Source: Anaeramoeba flamelloides
Lineage: Eukaryota > Metamonada > Anaeramoebidae
DNA length: 64,000 nt
Assembly (NCBI GenBank): GCA_027625915.1
Contig: JANTQA010000047.1
Location: 9,362,001 to 9,426,000, forward strand
Direction of reading: 5' to 3'
In this document: piece after piece, positions 24,801-34,536 of the stretch
How positions within the stretch are numbered: position 1 is the first letter of the stretch
Layout of the letters: each line of letters opens with the position of its first letter
Notes under the pieces: generated by a model
What the model was told of the DNA's origin: nothing
The model's input: the letters and a program-made list of their open reading frames with translations, nothing else
Databases searched by the model: none
Translations under genes and position numbers: made by a program

Positions 24801-26774
24801 TTCAATTCAAAAAAAAAAGTTTAAAAGCCTTCTCAATGACAAAAATTCAATTCAAAAAAAAAAGTTGAAAAAGTATTTCAATTCTCAATTTGAAAAAAAC
24901 AAAAACAAATAAAAAAGTTCATAAGTATTCTCAATTTTCAAAGGATCTTCAATTACATAACCCTAAATTAATCTTTTCTTATTTTATATTTCCAAATGAT
25001 TAACTTTCTTCAATTTAAAAAAAAATTTTTTTCATAAGTACAAAATTGATTTAAATCAATTTGTTGAATTGAATTAATCCAATTCGTGGTTGTTTTTTTA
25101 ACCGTCTAACATTTGGCAAAGTAAGGGTTTTATAACATTCTTTCGATTAAAATAACTCATTTGAAAAATGGAAAAAAAAAAATCTTTAAGATCTCAAAAA
25201 CACCAAATAGTAACCCTCCAAAACTGATAAAGTTGTAATTCAAAATTATATATTGATAACGATTCAAATTGGAAATTGAGTGTAGCTCTTTGGCGCTTTT
25301 TTCTAAAAATTCCTTGAGTTTTTCATTGTTGCTTTTTAGAGATCGATCTTACAAAACATCATATGTTATTTTGTTTTTAATTGGTATTATTTGACTGATA
25401 AGATTTACAAAAATTTTATTTTCACCATAATGACGTTAACCTTAAGGCTCTATTTTTTTCTTTTATTTATTAACAAACACAGAAAAAAATTGTCAAATCG
25501 ATTTTAATTGTAAAATGGTGGTAAAAGTGATCATTATCAAAAATATTTTTTCTTTTTTGTTCCTTCATTTTGAAACCAAAACCAAGTACAAAAAATTAGA
25601 TTGATTATTTAATTTTAAAATAGAATTCAAAGCATTCAACAAAACCAAAATTTAAGTATTATTCAAATTTTCTAAATTTGAGTTTTTAAAAGTAAACCTC
25701 ATTAGTAAAAGTGAATTTTTTGGGACTTTTTGATGCAATGCTTTTCTATTCGGGTGTAATTGGATTTAAGAGTTCAGCAATAGGTATTAATAAAGTCTGA
25801 GCAATTTCAAATCAAGATATTCTTTGTTGATCAATGAAAAATGTGTAGAAACATATTTGGAAAATTTTCATTTTTACTACTATTTTACAATTAAAATTGA
25901 TTTGACAATTTTTTTAAGAAATGTAAAATAGCTTTTCATTTTCAGATTTATGTGATTTTGGTTAATTTTTCCCACGAAAAAAACTTGTTTCACATTTTTT
26001 CTACAACAACGAAGCTCATGAACAATTTATATTCAGATTTTTTTTTCACACAAAACTTATTTAATCCCACTAAATGAGTGTTAGAATATCAGATGGTGGT
26101 TTTATAAAAAAAAATTTTCATTTCTTTTTCTCTCAAAATGATCGTTGATTTATCAATTTACCATCTTTGTTTTTGGACACAATTTGAGTTTTCCTCTTTG
26201 TGTTGTTTTATTTTGAAAACCAAAACACCTTAATTCGTTTTTAAAAAATATCAAGAAAAAGAGAGTATGCAAAAAAATAAAAATAAAAAAATAAAAATAA
26301 AAAAAACAAAATTTTGAATGAGGAACAAATAAATACCATTAAATGAATACCCGCGGTGGTTACAATAAACCTAGCATGAATAAGACCATAAAGAACTTCC
26401 GCAGCCCGATCAACAATTGCTATTTGCTCTTGGGACAGTTGATCTAAAAGAAAAAACGAATAAAAAAAAAATGAATAAAAAAAATAAAATAAAAAAAAAA
26501 GAAAAATAAGAAGAAAACAAGATCCAAAATTTGTTAGTTCTTTCTTGTTTCAATTTTGGTTGTCTTGTGTTTTTTTTAATTTCTTACCAAAGTCTCGGTT
26601 GTATTCTTCAGATCGAATTAAACTTAAAGCAAGTGAATAGTATGGAATAAAATTTGATAAGCCAGTTAAGTTAAAATTATCTGTATGATACCAATCACGC
26701 ACCTCACAAAAGAATTCTTTTCCTTTTTGTGAACAATACCAACTAACCCAAGTAAATTCTTCTGAGTCCGACAT
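21836..26774 (-). CDS. CSNK2B: Casein kinase 2 regulatory (beta) subunit
   Basis: CK2 beta dimerises and bridges two catalytic alpha subunits. Exons: 26774–26588, 26443–26337, 22350–22252, 22135–21836. Introns are 144, 3986 and 116 nt, all GT–AG with consistent phase. The product is 230 residues. The start [20 protein letters not shown] keeps the autophosphorylation-type N-terminus and SWI/VSW core. [19 protein letters not shown] and [20 protein letters not shown] match the helical domain. Zinc ribbon cysteines are C110 and C115 (FGTCPRVYC) and C138 and C141 ([10 protein letters not shown]). [16 protein letters not shown] and PRIYGFKI complete the family. The Lys/Glu-rich C-terminal tail (about 25 residues) is lineage-specific. 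The second intron is unusually long and carries a possible in-frame cassette exon (24554–24589), which would lengthen the protein to 242 residues. Confidence 0.95.
24554..24589 (-). CDS. Candidate 36-nt cassette exon of CK2 beta
   Basis: On the minus strand TTTTTAG is followed by 36 nt and then GTAAGTG, the best donor in the gene. The 36 nt read [12 protein letters not shown] in phase 0 to phase 0. The surrounding CK2 beta intron is also phase 0, so inclusion would add 12 residues between GIHLM and [10 protein letters not shown] without shifting the frame. The insert is GC-richer than its surroundings. Known CK2 beta subunits run directly from this Met to the next helix, so the exon is optional at most. 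It could be a chance match. Location: just before the zinc ribbon. Confidence 0.4.
25040..25440 (+). repeat. Dispersed repeat B, copy 2
   Basis: Shares 'AATAACTCATTTGAAAAATG', 'AAATTGGAAATTGAGTGTA', CTCTTTGGCGCTTTTTTC, GATCGATCTTA and TTTTCACCATAATGACGT with copies at 4150 and 28190. It lies inside the CK2 beta intron. Non-coding. Confidence 0.7.
25481..25917. mobile_element. Foldback element, ~437 bp
   Basis: The arm at 25482–25527 (AAAAAATTGTCAAATCGATT, then TTAATTGTAAAATGGTGGTA) is the near-exact inverse of 25871–25916. The arms are about 45 bp with three or so mismatches. A single copy in the window; target duplication not clear. Confidence 0.6.
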
Positions 26775-27299
26775 TCTTCAAGAAATATTATCAAAGCAAA
26801 CAGAGAAAAATTGAAAAAAATGATTTTCTATTTATTTAGTGAAAGAGAAATAAATAAAACAATAAAGTAGGAACAAGTGTGTTTTTTCTTTTCTTTTTTT
26901 CCTGAAAGAAGGTTTAATTCACCGAAAATTATTGAAAATTTCAAATTAATACAGTTTTTTCTCGAATATTTTGTAAATTTTTTTTGATTTTACTTTTTTG
27001 TAATTTTATCTTTTGTTTTTTTAAATCTACAAATCACTTTTCAGAATTACCAAGGTCTAAAGAGATTACAATTGTATAATTTTGGGATATTAATTTAAAA
27101 ATAAAATCAATAAGAAACACATAAAGTTTTTAAAAAAAAAATTAAAATTCAAAAAGTTTACTTGAACAATTTAAGGTATAAAATCAACAAATTTAATCTA
27201 TAAAAAATATGATTTAATCAAAACTCTAAATTATACATACAATGGTCAAAAAACCTATACTCTATGTATATAAATTGTATTTTAAAAAGAATACATGTT

Positions 27300-27680
27300 T
27301 TTTTTTATTTCTTTTTGTTTCAAAATAATATCGAATTAAAAATCTAAGCTGTAACTTGGGTCAAAAAATTCTTGAAAGTAAATATTGGATTTTTTTTCAG
27401 TATAATGGTAAATTTGGTATGGATTTTATTGAATTTTTTTCATAATTTTATATAAATGTTCTAAGAAATTTATTGTTTTTGGTTTTGAATACTAAAAATT
27501 TACTTCTGTCAAATAACTAAATTTTTAGATATAAACTTATAAATTGATCCTTTATTTTCAGAATTTCTTTTTTAAAATAATAGAACTTTAAGAAACCAAT
27601 GTTATATTATTATCTCATTTATTTTTGGTTATCAGTTTCTTTGATAATTTAAATTGTGGGTTTTGTTTAAAAAAAAATAG
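27300..27680 (-). mobile_element. Mariner-like element, partial reversed copy
   Basis: On the minus strand this stretch follows the internal block order of the 33319–33795 element: GAAACTGATAACCA, AAACCAATG/ATTGGTTTCTTAAAGTTCTA, AATAAAGGATCAATTTAT, AAACAATAAATTTCTTAG, AACTTGGGT. Its outer ends were not found, so it is degraded or truncated. Confidence 0.5.
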
Positions 27681-27799
27681 AGTTTTATTTTAAAAAATTG
27701 GTCAAATACTTTTTCGTCTTCTATTTCAACAATAAAAGATCTTTTAACTTTTTTTTGGGAAAGTTGTATCAAAATTTTAAACAAATTATATTTTTATTA

Positions 27800-27994
27800 C
27801 AGTCAGTTCCACTTTTAAGGCACAAACTTCAACGAAATTTATGGCACAATAAAAATCTCAATTTAATGCACAAAATTTTGGATTCTAGTAAAATTATTTG
27901 TAAAAAAAAAATTTCAAATTTTGTACCTTAATTTGAAAGTGATTAGTACTTTAAATTACATTGATAGTTTGTGCCTTAAAAGCATAACTGACTG
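27800..27994. mobile_element. ~196-bp palindromic MITE, copy 1
   Basis: Flanked by TA on both sides, starts CAGTCAGTTCCACTTTTAAG and ends TTAAAAGCATAACTGACTG. The two halves are inverse of each other over most of the length (GGCACAAACTTCAACGAAAT... ). Most diverged of the three copies. The CAGT end and TA target fit Tc1/mariner-type MITEs. Non-coding. Confidence 0.85.
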
Positions 27995-28189
27995 TAAATG
28001 GATTTTATACTTTGTTTGTAAAAACCGTTTAATAATATTTTTTTGAATTTTTATATTATTTTTATAGAATATTTATGTTGAAAGGGAAATTAATAATGAA
28101 AAATTGTAGGTGGACTAAATATCAACAACATTTTTAAAGCAAATCTTAAATAAATTAAATAAATTTGAATAATAAATCATGAAAAATTT

Positions 28190-28490
28190 TTATTCCCTTT
28201 CCTTGTTTTCTTGTATAAATAAAAATAACTCCTTTGAAAAATGAAAAAAAAAAAAGAAGAAAAATTTTTTGAGAGATCAAAAAGTATCAATGGGTGATAC
28301 TTTGGAAAACGTACAGGTGTATTCATAATAATAATCTACAGCAAAGTAAATTGAAAATCAAGTGTCACTCTTTGGCGCTTTTTTCATAAAATTTCTTCAG
28401 TTTTGATTACGATTTTTTAAAAATCGATCTTAAATTATTTATTATTAGTTTTTAATAAAAATATTTTTACTATATTATTTTCACTATAAT
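28190..28490 (+). repeat. Dispersed repeat B, copy 3
   Basis: Shares AATAACTCCTTTGAAAAATG, CTCTTTGGCGCTTTTTTC, AAATCGATCTTA and TTTTCACTATAATGAC in the same order as the copy at 25040–25440. Non-coding. Confidence 0.65.
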
Positions 28491-30194
28491 GACTTGAAAT
28501 TCAATCAATCATCTTTTATTGGCTTAATTGATTAAACTTTTCATTTATTTTAATGTTCTATAAAACACTTTTTGTATCATACAGTGTCTATATTTCTATT
28601 ATCTTTTTAAGATCATTATTTTATGAAAATAATTTCAAATTTCGGATTATGGTAATAAAAAATAATAATAATTAAAATAAATAATAATATTTTCAATATT
28701 AATGATAATAAAATCTTGATTTTTTATCTCGGCATGAATTAATGTATTATAAAATAATAATTCTTTGTTTAAATTTCTAAATAAATATTGTGAAATAATT
28801 ATGAAAGAAGTAAATTATCCCCTCTTAAAATAAATTAAATGGAAAAATGAAACAGCCATTTGATTTTCGAAATAAACAGAAAATACTCAAGAAAACCTAA
28901 CTCTGTTTTTTTTTATTTCTAAAATTAAAAAAATCTAATGTATGTTAGGGGAAATTAATTTACCCACTTCAAAATAATATAAAAAAATGATTAGTAAAAT
29001 GTTTTTCCTGGTTGGGTGTTAATTTCACTTATTATACTAGATTCCGAAAGTTGATTGTAGAAATTATTTTAAAAAATCAAAAAATAATTTTTTACATATC
29101 AAAGGTAATGCATATATTGAATTTTATTATTTTGATTTTATTTAAAAAAATAACTACTTTGTTAATTTTTCGAATATACATTAATTTTTCATTTATAATA
29201 TCAAAATTCCATGATCATTATCATTGTATATACAGTTTCATAGAAAATCGAATAAATATTAAATGGCATCTATTTATGTTATTTTTTTTTATTATACAAC
29301 TGACAAAAATTTAAAATAGTTTTTATTCAATTAATTAGAATATTTTTTTGTATTAATTATATAATTTCTAAGATTAAAAACTGAAGTAAAAACATTACAT
29401 TTTTCAATATCTATAGTTGTTAAAATTTTCAGGATTTATAAAAATAGATAAAAATCGTTGGTGATATTTCAATTCTCTAAAATTTTTATAAATTTAAAGG
29501 TATTTCCATCCAGTACTAAACACAATTTAAAAAATCGTAACTCAGCTGAAATAATAAATTATAAAAAAAACATAACCATCAGTATTCAAGAACAAAAAAT
29601 GATTAAATTGAATTTTTAATTATCTTTTAAATCATTTTAAATATATAAAAAACGGATAATTTAAAAATTTAAATAAAAAAAAAAACAAAAACTAAAAAAA
29701 AGCGAATATATATTTTTGAAATGTGCACTAAGGATTTTTTTACTTAGGTTTCACTGAAAAAAAAAAAAGTTAACAAGAAGATTCTTTACTAATAATTAAA
29801 TTCATTTTAAAAGATATTACATATCCTCAATTTTCTTATTGATTATTTATCTGACTAAGATCCTTTTTTTTCACCTAATCTTCTATAAAAAAAAAAGGAA
29901 AAACCAAAGAAAAAAAAAAAAAAAAAAAAGAAAAAAAAAATTGACAAAATTCGAAAAAATAATTCTGATCCAAAATATTAAAAATATTTTATCAGATAAG
30001 AATACAGATTAAACCCTCAAAAATTCTTCCAATAAAATTAAAAAGCGAGTTAAAAGTTTTGAAAAATAGTTTATATTTATTTATTTATTAAGAGAAAGGA
30101 GAAACTAAAGAAAATTTATTAAATAATAAAAAGAGAAGAAGAAAAATAATTAATTAATGTTTAAAAAATAAAATTATCATTTTCAAGGCCAAAT

Positions 30195-30480
30195 GGAAAC
30201 TATCCACTGTCGTTAGGTTTTCCAGGATTTGAAAGAATCGAGTAAAATTAAGGATTTTACTAAATTCTTTCTAATTCTATAAAACCGTGGTTAGCTTTTT
30301 TTTTTTTACTTTTTGAAATGTAAAGAAAATGTAATTAATTTTGTTTACATTCCAAAAAGTAAAAAAAAATCACCGTTATCTTTTCCAGAATATAAAATAA
30401 TTGAGTAAAATCTTCTATTTTTCTCCATTCTTTTAAAGTCTGGAAAAGCTAGGCACTCTACGGCACTTGACGACACTTCC
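30195..30480. repeat. Modular palindromic repeat, second cluster
   Basis: Two inverted pairs of the GTTAGGTTTTCCAGGATTTG / AGAATCGAGTAAAATT module face each other. They are followed by AGGCACTCTACGGCACTTGA, the junction module also seen near 8320 and 9250. Same family as 8160–9290. Non-coding. Confidence 0.65.
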
Positions 30481-30937
30481 CCCAGTATAGAAAGGAGGAG
30501 CAAAAACCTGATAGAAAGATTATCGATTTAAGAGAAAAATTCCACAATCAGTGATTAATAATTGGTATTTCACGACTCTCAGAGTGGGGGGGGGTACTGG
30601 GGGCCCAGATTGATATTAAAATAGTTTCTATTATGGTGTTTATCAAGTTCAATTTTTATATTTTATTATTTTTTTTAAAAAAAAAAAAATACTTAAATGT
30701 TTTCGATTTTTTTTACATCTATTTTAGATTCAAGGATATTTGATTAAAATCTAACTTTTTTAATTTCAAATTCGTTTAAAATTTTATTTTATATATGATT
30801 ATTCTATATGAGTCATTTATCATCACAGTTTGGCAATTTATCCATTAAGTGTGTTTTTTATTGGAAAAAATATTTTGAAAATTCTATTTAATATATTCTA
30901 ATATCTATTAAATAAAATATTTTTTGTATCAAATCAA

Positions 30938-31477
30938 ATAAACCCCAATTCAAAATTTTTAACACACCAAAATTCAATTTGTGAAGAAAAAAACTTATTT
31001 AATCAATTCAAGAAGATTTACCAAATTAGAACCATTCACTAATTGAAATGTTAACACTTCTTCATAAATTACAATACTCAAAAAACAATAAATAAATAAT
31101 TATCAATACAAATAAATGAAGGGTGTGTCAAAAATTTTGGAGAGAGAAAAACAAAAAAATACATTAGTAAATATGTTGAAATTCTATTAGGATTATTGAT
31201 CGATCAAATGGTTAGATACTACCAACTAATTTTATTTGAGTTCTTCTATTTTGAACAACTTGACTTTAACCATAATATCAATTGTTCAAAAAATTTTTTG
31301 ATCCAACGAAACAAATTACATAATTCAAACAATGAAATCAAAACAAAAACTAAAAAGATGAAAAAATGATTTTCATATTTTACAAAAATCAAAATTATCT
31401 CCAATTTCAATGAAATTGTATTATTGTGATTGTTTGGAACGTTTTAGCTGTGTGGAAAATTTTGAATTTTAGTTTAT
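30938..31477 (-). mobile_element. 540-bp element family, copy on minus strand
   Basis: Bounded by ATAAACCCCAATTCAAAATT and AAAATTTTGAATTTTAGTTTAT, an imperfect terminal inverted repeat of about 28 bp. It closely matches the reverse of 37426–37960 over its whole length, including TGATCGATCAAATGG and GTGATTGTTTGGAACG. No open frame of useful length, so it is non-autonomous. Confidence 0.8.
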
Positions 31478-32016
31478 TTCAAATTGGTATAGTAATTAAA
31501 TATAAAAACAGCTTTAAAAAATTGAATTTTTAATGCATTTTTCTATTAAAATATTGATAAGTTTTTTGAAATTTGATTTAAAGTTATCATTATTTAAGAG
31601 TAACTAAGTTCTTTATCTAGAAAAAAAAGCAAGATATCAAATTTTGCTTGAATTTTTATTTTTTGAAGTTTTTTGATAAGTTCAGTTTATTTAAAATATT
31701 TCTTATTATTGAATATATTTTTTCTAATTGGTGGTTTATTTCTTTTAATACTAATTTCATAATTAAAATTCGATCATAAGTAGAATATTTGAATGTAGAT
31801 TGCTCGGTTGTTGTGTTTATCTCAAAATAAAATAGACAATAAATCACTATAGAAAAAGCAGATAATTGGTTTCCCTGTAAAACGTCTATCCCTTCTTTTA
31901 AATAATAAACCCGTCGAAATATTATTTTTATTGCTTTTTTTTGGATTAAGTAGTAAACCTGTGAATCATTAAATATAGATAAAAATAATTTTTATATATA
32001 TATATATATATATATA

Positions 32017-32213
32017 CAGTCAGTTTCACTTTTAAGGCACAAACTTTCAACGAAATTTAAGGCACAAAAAAATCTCAAATTAAGGCACAAATTTTGGAAT
32101 TTTTTTTTTTACAATTTATTTTTACTAGAATTTGAATTTTGTGCTTTAATTTGAGATTTTTATTGTGCCTTAAATTTCGTTGAAAGTTTGTGCCTTAAAA
32201 GTGAAACTGGCTG
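32017..32213. mobile_element. ~196-bp palindromic MITE, best-preserved copy
   Basis: Starts CAGTCAGTTTCACTTTTAAG, ends TTAAAAGTGAAACTGGCTG, with TA on both sides. The left flank is a (TA)n microsatellite (about 31993–32016), which offers many TA targets. The two 90-bp halves are nearly perfect complements, more so than in the other copies, so this is probably the youngest insertion. Confidence 0.9.
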
Positions 32214-32672
32214 TATTGTAATAATATAAATATTTATTTTTTTGTTTTATTATAGGGGGGGGGTACCTCAAAAATAAATTGTACATAATAGCAGGGCGCC
32301 GTACTTGGTAGTAAATTGTATTCATATTATATTGACCAAATGGTACAAAATAATATATTAGTATATAAGATATAATAATAAATTATTAACTTTTTGATTA
32401 AGAATCAGTATTTAATATTGTTATTTTGGAAAATTTTTATAAAATTAGTTCTTTGAATCTAAAAATAGAAATCAAAATAACAATCATTCTGGTATAAAGG
32501 ATATATTAAACACACTTTTGGGAATTTTAACCATTTCTTTTTTTTTTTATTATTATTATTTCAGAATTAACCCAATAATCAACAATATATAAACCAGAGT
32601 TTTGTTTATCATAAGAATAAAATAAAAAAACTCTTGCAATCTATTTAAAAAAATATCATAACTCAGAAATAG

Positions 32673-32930
32673 ATGATTATATCAATCATTTTTTATGGAA
32701 TTGCACATTCTATCAAAAAAAATCGAAAATTTTGGATTAAAAAATTTATCCTAATAAACAAAAATAAAAAGAATAATATCAAAGATATTATTCAAAATAA
32801 AGACTCATTATTTATCGTATTATTGGTCAATGATAAAGAAAATTATGATTCTTTATTAAAATTTCTAAACAAAAAAATTAGAAAGATTTCCGCCAAGTGC
32901 CGCCAAGTGCTGTCAAGTGCCGTCAAGTAG
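32673..32930 (+). other. Weak open frame, possibly gene remnant
   Basis: An 85-codon frame with a plausible-looking middle (DSLFIVLLVNDKENYDSLLK). It runs into a 10-bp tandem repeat at its 3' end, where it simply translates the repeat. No splice sites or family match noticed. It may be a chance frame or a scrap of a gene cut by the palindromic repeat module. Confidence 0.15.
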
Positions 32931-33230
32931 CTATTTTTTCTTGTGGTTTTGTATTATATGTGAAGTGTTCTAGGTTTTTTTTTTACTTTTTTAAATAAAC
33001 AGAAAATTTTAAAATTTTCAGTTTATTACAAAAAGTAAAAAAAATTTAACGAAAATTTATTGATTTTCCAAAATAAAGAGAAAAATCAAGTAAAGTTAAT
33101 GTCGGTTTTCCAGAATTTAGAAAAAATCGATGAAAATCAATGATTTTACTTAATTCTTTTAAATTAAAAAAACCTAATGAATGTAAGAGGAAATTAATTT
33201 CCTAACTTCAAAATAATAAAATAAAAAACC
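32891..33230. repeat. 10-bp tandem repeat plus palindromic module
   Basis: 32891–32930 is four copies of a 10-mer close to CGYCAAGTGC. It is followed by the GAAGTGTTCTAGGTTTTTTT and AAATAAACAGAAAATT blocks and the GGTTTTCCAGAATTTAG / inverse pair of the modular repeat family seen at 8160–9290. The 10-mer seems to be an amplified form of the family's CACTTGACGGCACT junction module. Confidence 0.7.
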
Positions 33231-33318
33231 AAGTTTTTGATTACTATGTTACCTTTATACAAAAATGTTGGTATTATATCTATATTTTCAATATTTGATA
33301 ATATCATTTGTTAAAATA

Positions 33319-33795
33319 CTGTAGTCAAAATAAAGCAAGCAAAAAAATATAATGCGTGTTTCAAAATAAAAAGCGAGTTTTTTTGTTATAGTTGACCAAT
33401 AAATTAACCAATAAAGAAACCAATGATAAACACTAAAAAAGTATGGTATTGGTTTCTTAAAGTTCTATTATTTATAGAGAAATTTTAAAAATGAAGGATC
33501 AAATTGCAAAATTTATCTCCAAAAATAGAGTAATTTTTTGATAATATATTTATCAACAAAAAAACAAAATATTTTCAAAAAAATTGAGAATATTATGGAA
33601 AATTTTCAACTATTTGCATGAATAATTTAAATTTTACTGAAAATATCAAGGAGTTTACTTTCAAAATTGATTTGAACTTAGGTATACTATTTGATAGTAG
33701 ATTGGATGTTGCCTTGGTAAAAGAATAAAAAAAAGCACATATAATATTTTGAAACACGGATTATAGTCTTTGTCCACGCTTTATTTTGATCACTG
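33319..33795. mobile_element. Mariner-like non-autonomous element, 477 bp
   Basis: TA-flanked. Ends CTGTAGTCAAAATAAAGC and the complement CAGTGATCAAAATAAAGC form an 18-bp terminal inverted repeat with two or three mismatches. Inside it matches 49780–50246 (AAAAAGCGAGTTTTTTTGTT, TATGGTATTGGTTTCTTAAA, AACTTAGGTATACTA). No transposase frame. Confidence 0.75.
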
Positions 33796-34536
33796 TAATT
33801 TCTGAGCTAATCTTTTAATTTGTTAAAAAAACAAATATACATTTTAATAAGAAACAAAGTTAGATATTTTGCAGCTGATAGTTATAATGATTAATAATTC
33901 ACGCTTTAAAATTGTATCTAAATACAACTTTTATGATAAAATTATTAGGTTTTTTTCGGATATAACTGATGATATCTAAAAAAGAGATCAAGAAATAATA
34001 CTCTTCAACTAATTGATTTTTTTTATACATTTGAACAATCACACACTAATAAGAAATACATTCAATAACATCACACTTTATTAACCAACTTCAGACTGGA
34101 TGACACTAATCATTTAATTCATTAAAAAAATTTAAAATGGTAATTGCATTCGATTGTTTTTGAAACGAAATTGATTATTTGAAAATAAATCCCAAGACTC
34201 TTGGGTTCCTGTGTCTAATAATTTGCTAAAAAAAATCATGAGATTGTTTGATTAATTGAGATTGGTTATGAGAGAAAAACCAATGATTTATTTGCTTTTT
34301 TTTTTTTTCATATTTCGCTTGCTGGACAAAATAATATTTTCCTTGTATTTGAACAAAGTAAGGAGAAAACTTCTGAAAGGTAAATTACTTTTGACACTTC
34401 ACTTTTTGAGGACTATAAAACTAAAATAATATTTTTGCCAAGGAACAATCTTCAATTAGTTTTTGGAAATTGATGATCATTTTTTTAATTATTTAACTTT
34501 TTTGATTGTTCAATTACTCTTATTTTCTTAAAACTA

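Larger units (their letters stand above)
22351..26336 (-). other. Long CK2 beta intron with repeats
   Basis: Nearly 4 kb between coding exons 2 and 3, by far the longest intron of this gene. It contains a dispersed repeat B copy (25040–25440), a ~437-bp foldback element (25481–25917) and the candidate microexon at 24554–24589. The frames at 22445–22699, 23019–23243 and 24584–24778 are A/T-biased chance frames. Confidence 0.8.
26775..34536. other. Long intergenic region with many elements, no firm gene
   Basis: Nearly 8 kb between the CK2 beta start and the imidazolonepropionase start. Contains the mobile elements at 27300–27680, 27800–27994, 30938–31477, 32017–32213 and 33319–33795, repeat B copy 3 and palindromic modules. 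Two G-rich spots (30583–30604 and 32256–32264) stand out in the AT background. The frames at 27698–27931 and 29012–29314 are chance or lie in elements. Confidence 0.6.

Noticed and set aside
27698-27931. 77-codon plus-strand frame
   Set aside because: Its second half translates the left half of a MITE (27800–27994).
29012-29314. 100-codon plus-strand frame with hydrophobic stretches
   Set aside because: Its Ile/Phe/Tyr content is what A/T-rich DNA gives by chance; no splice context or GC rise.
30583-32270. One large element between two G-run/GTAC sites
   Set aside because: The two sites are in the same orientation and share only the G run and GTAC; other families lie between them and no paired ends were found.
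32891-32930. CRISPR-like array
   Set aside because: Units are contiguous 10-mers with no spacers, in a eukaryotic repeat setting.
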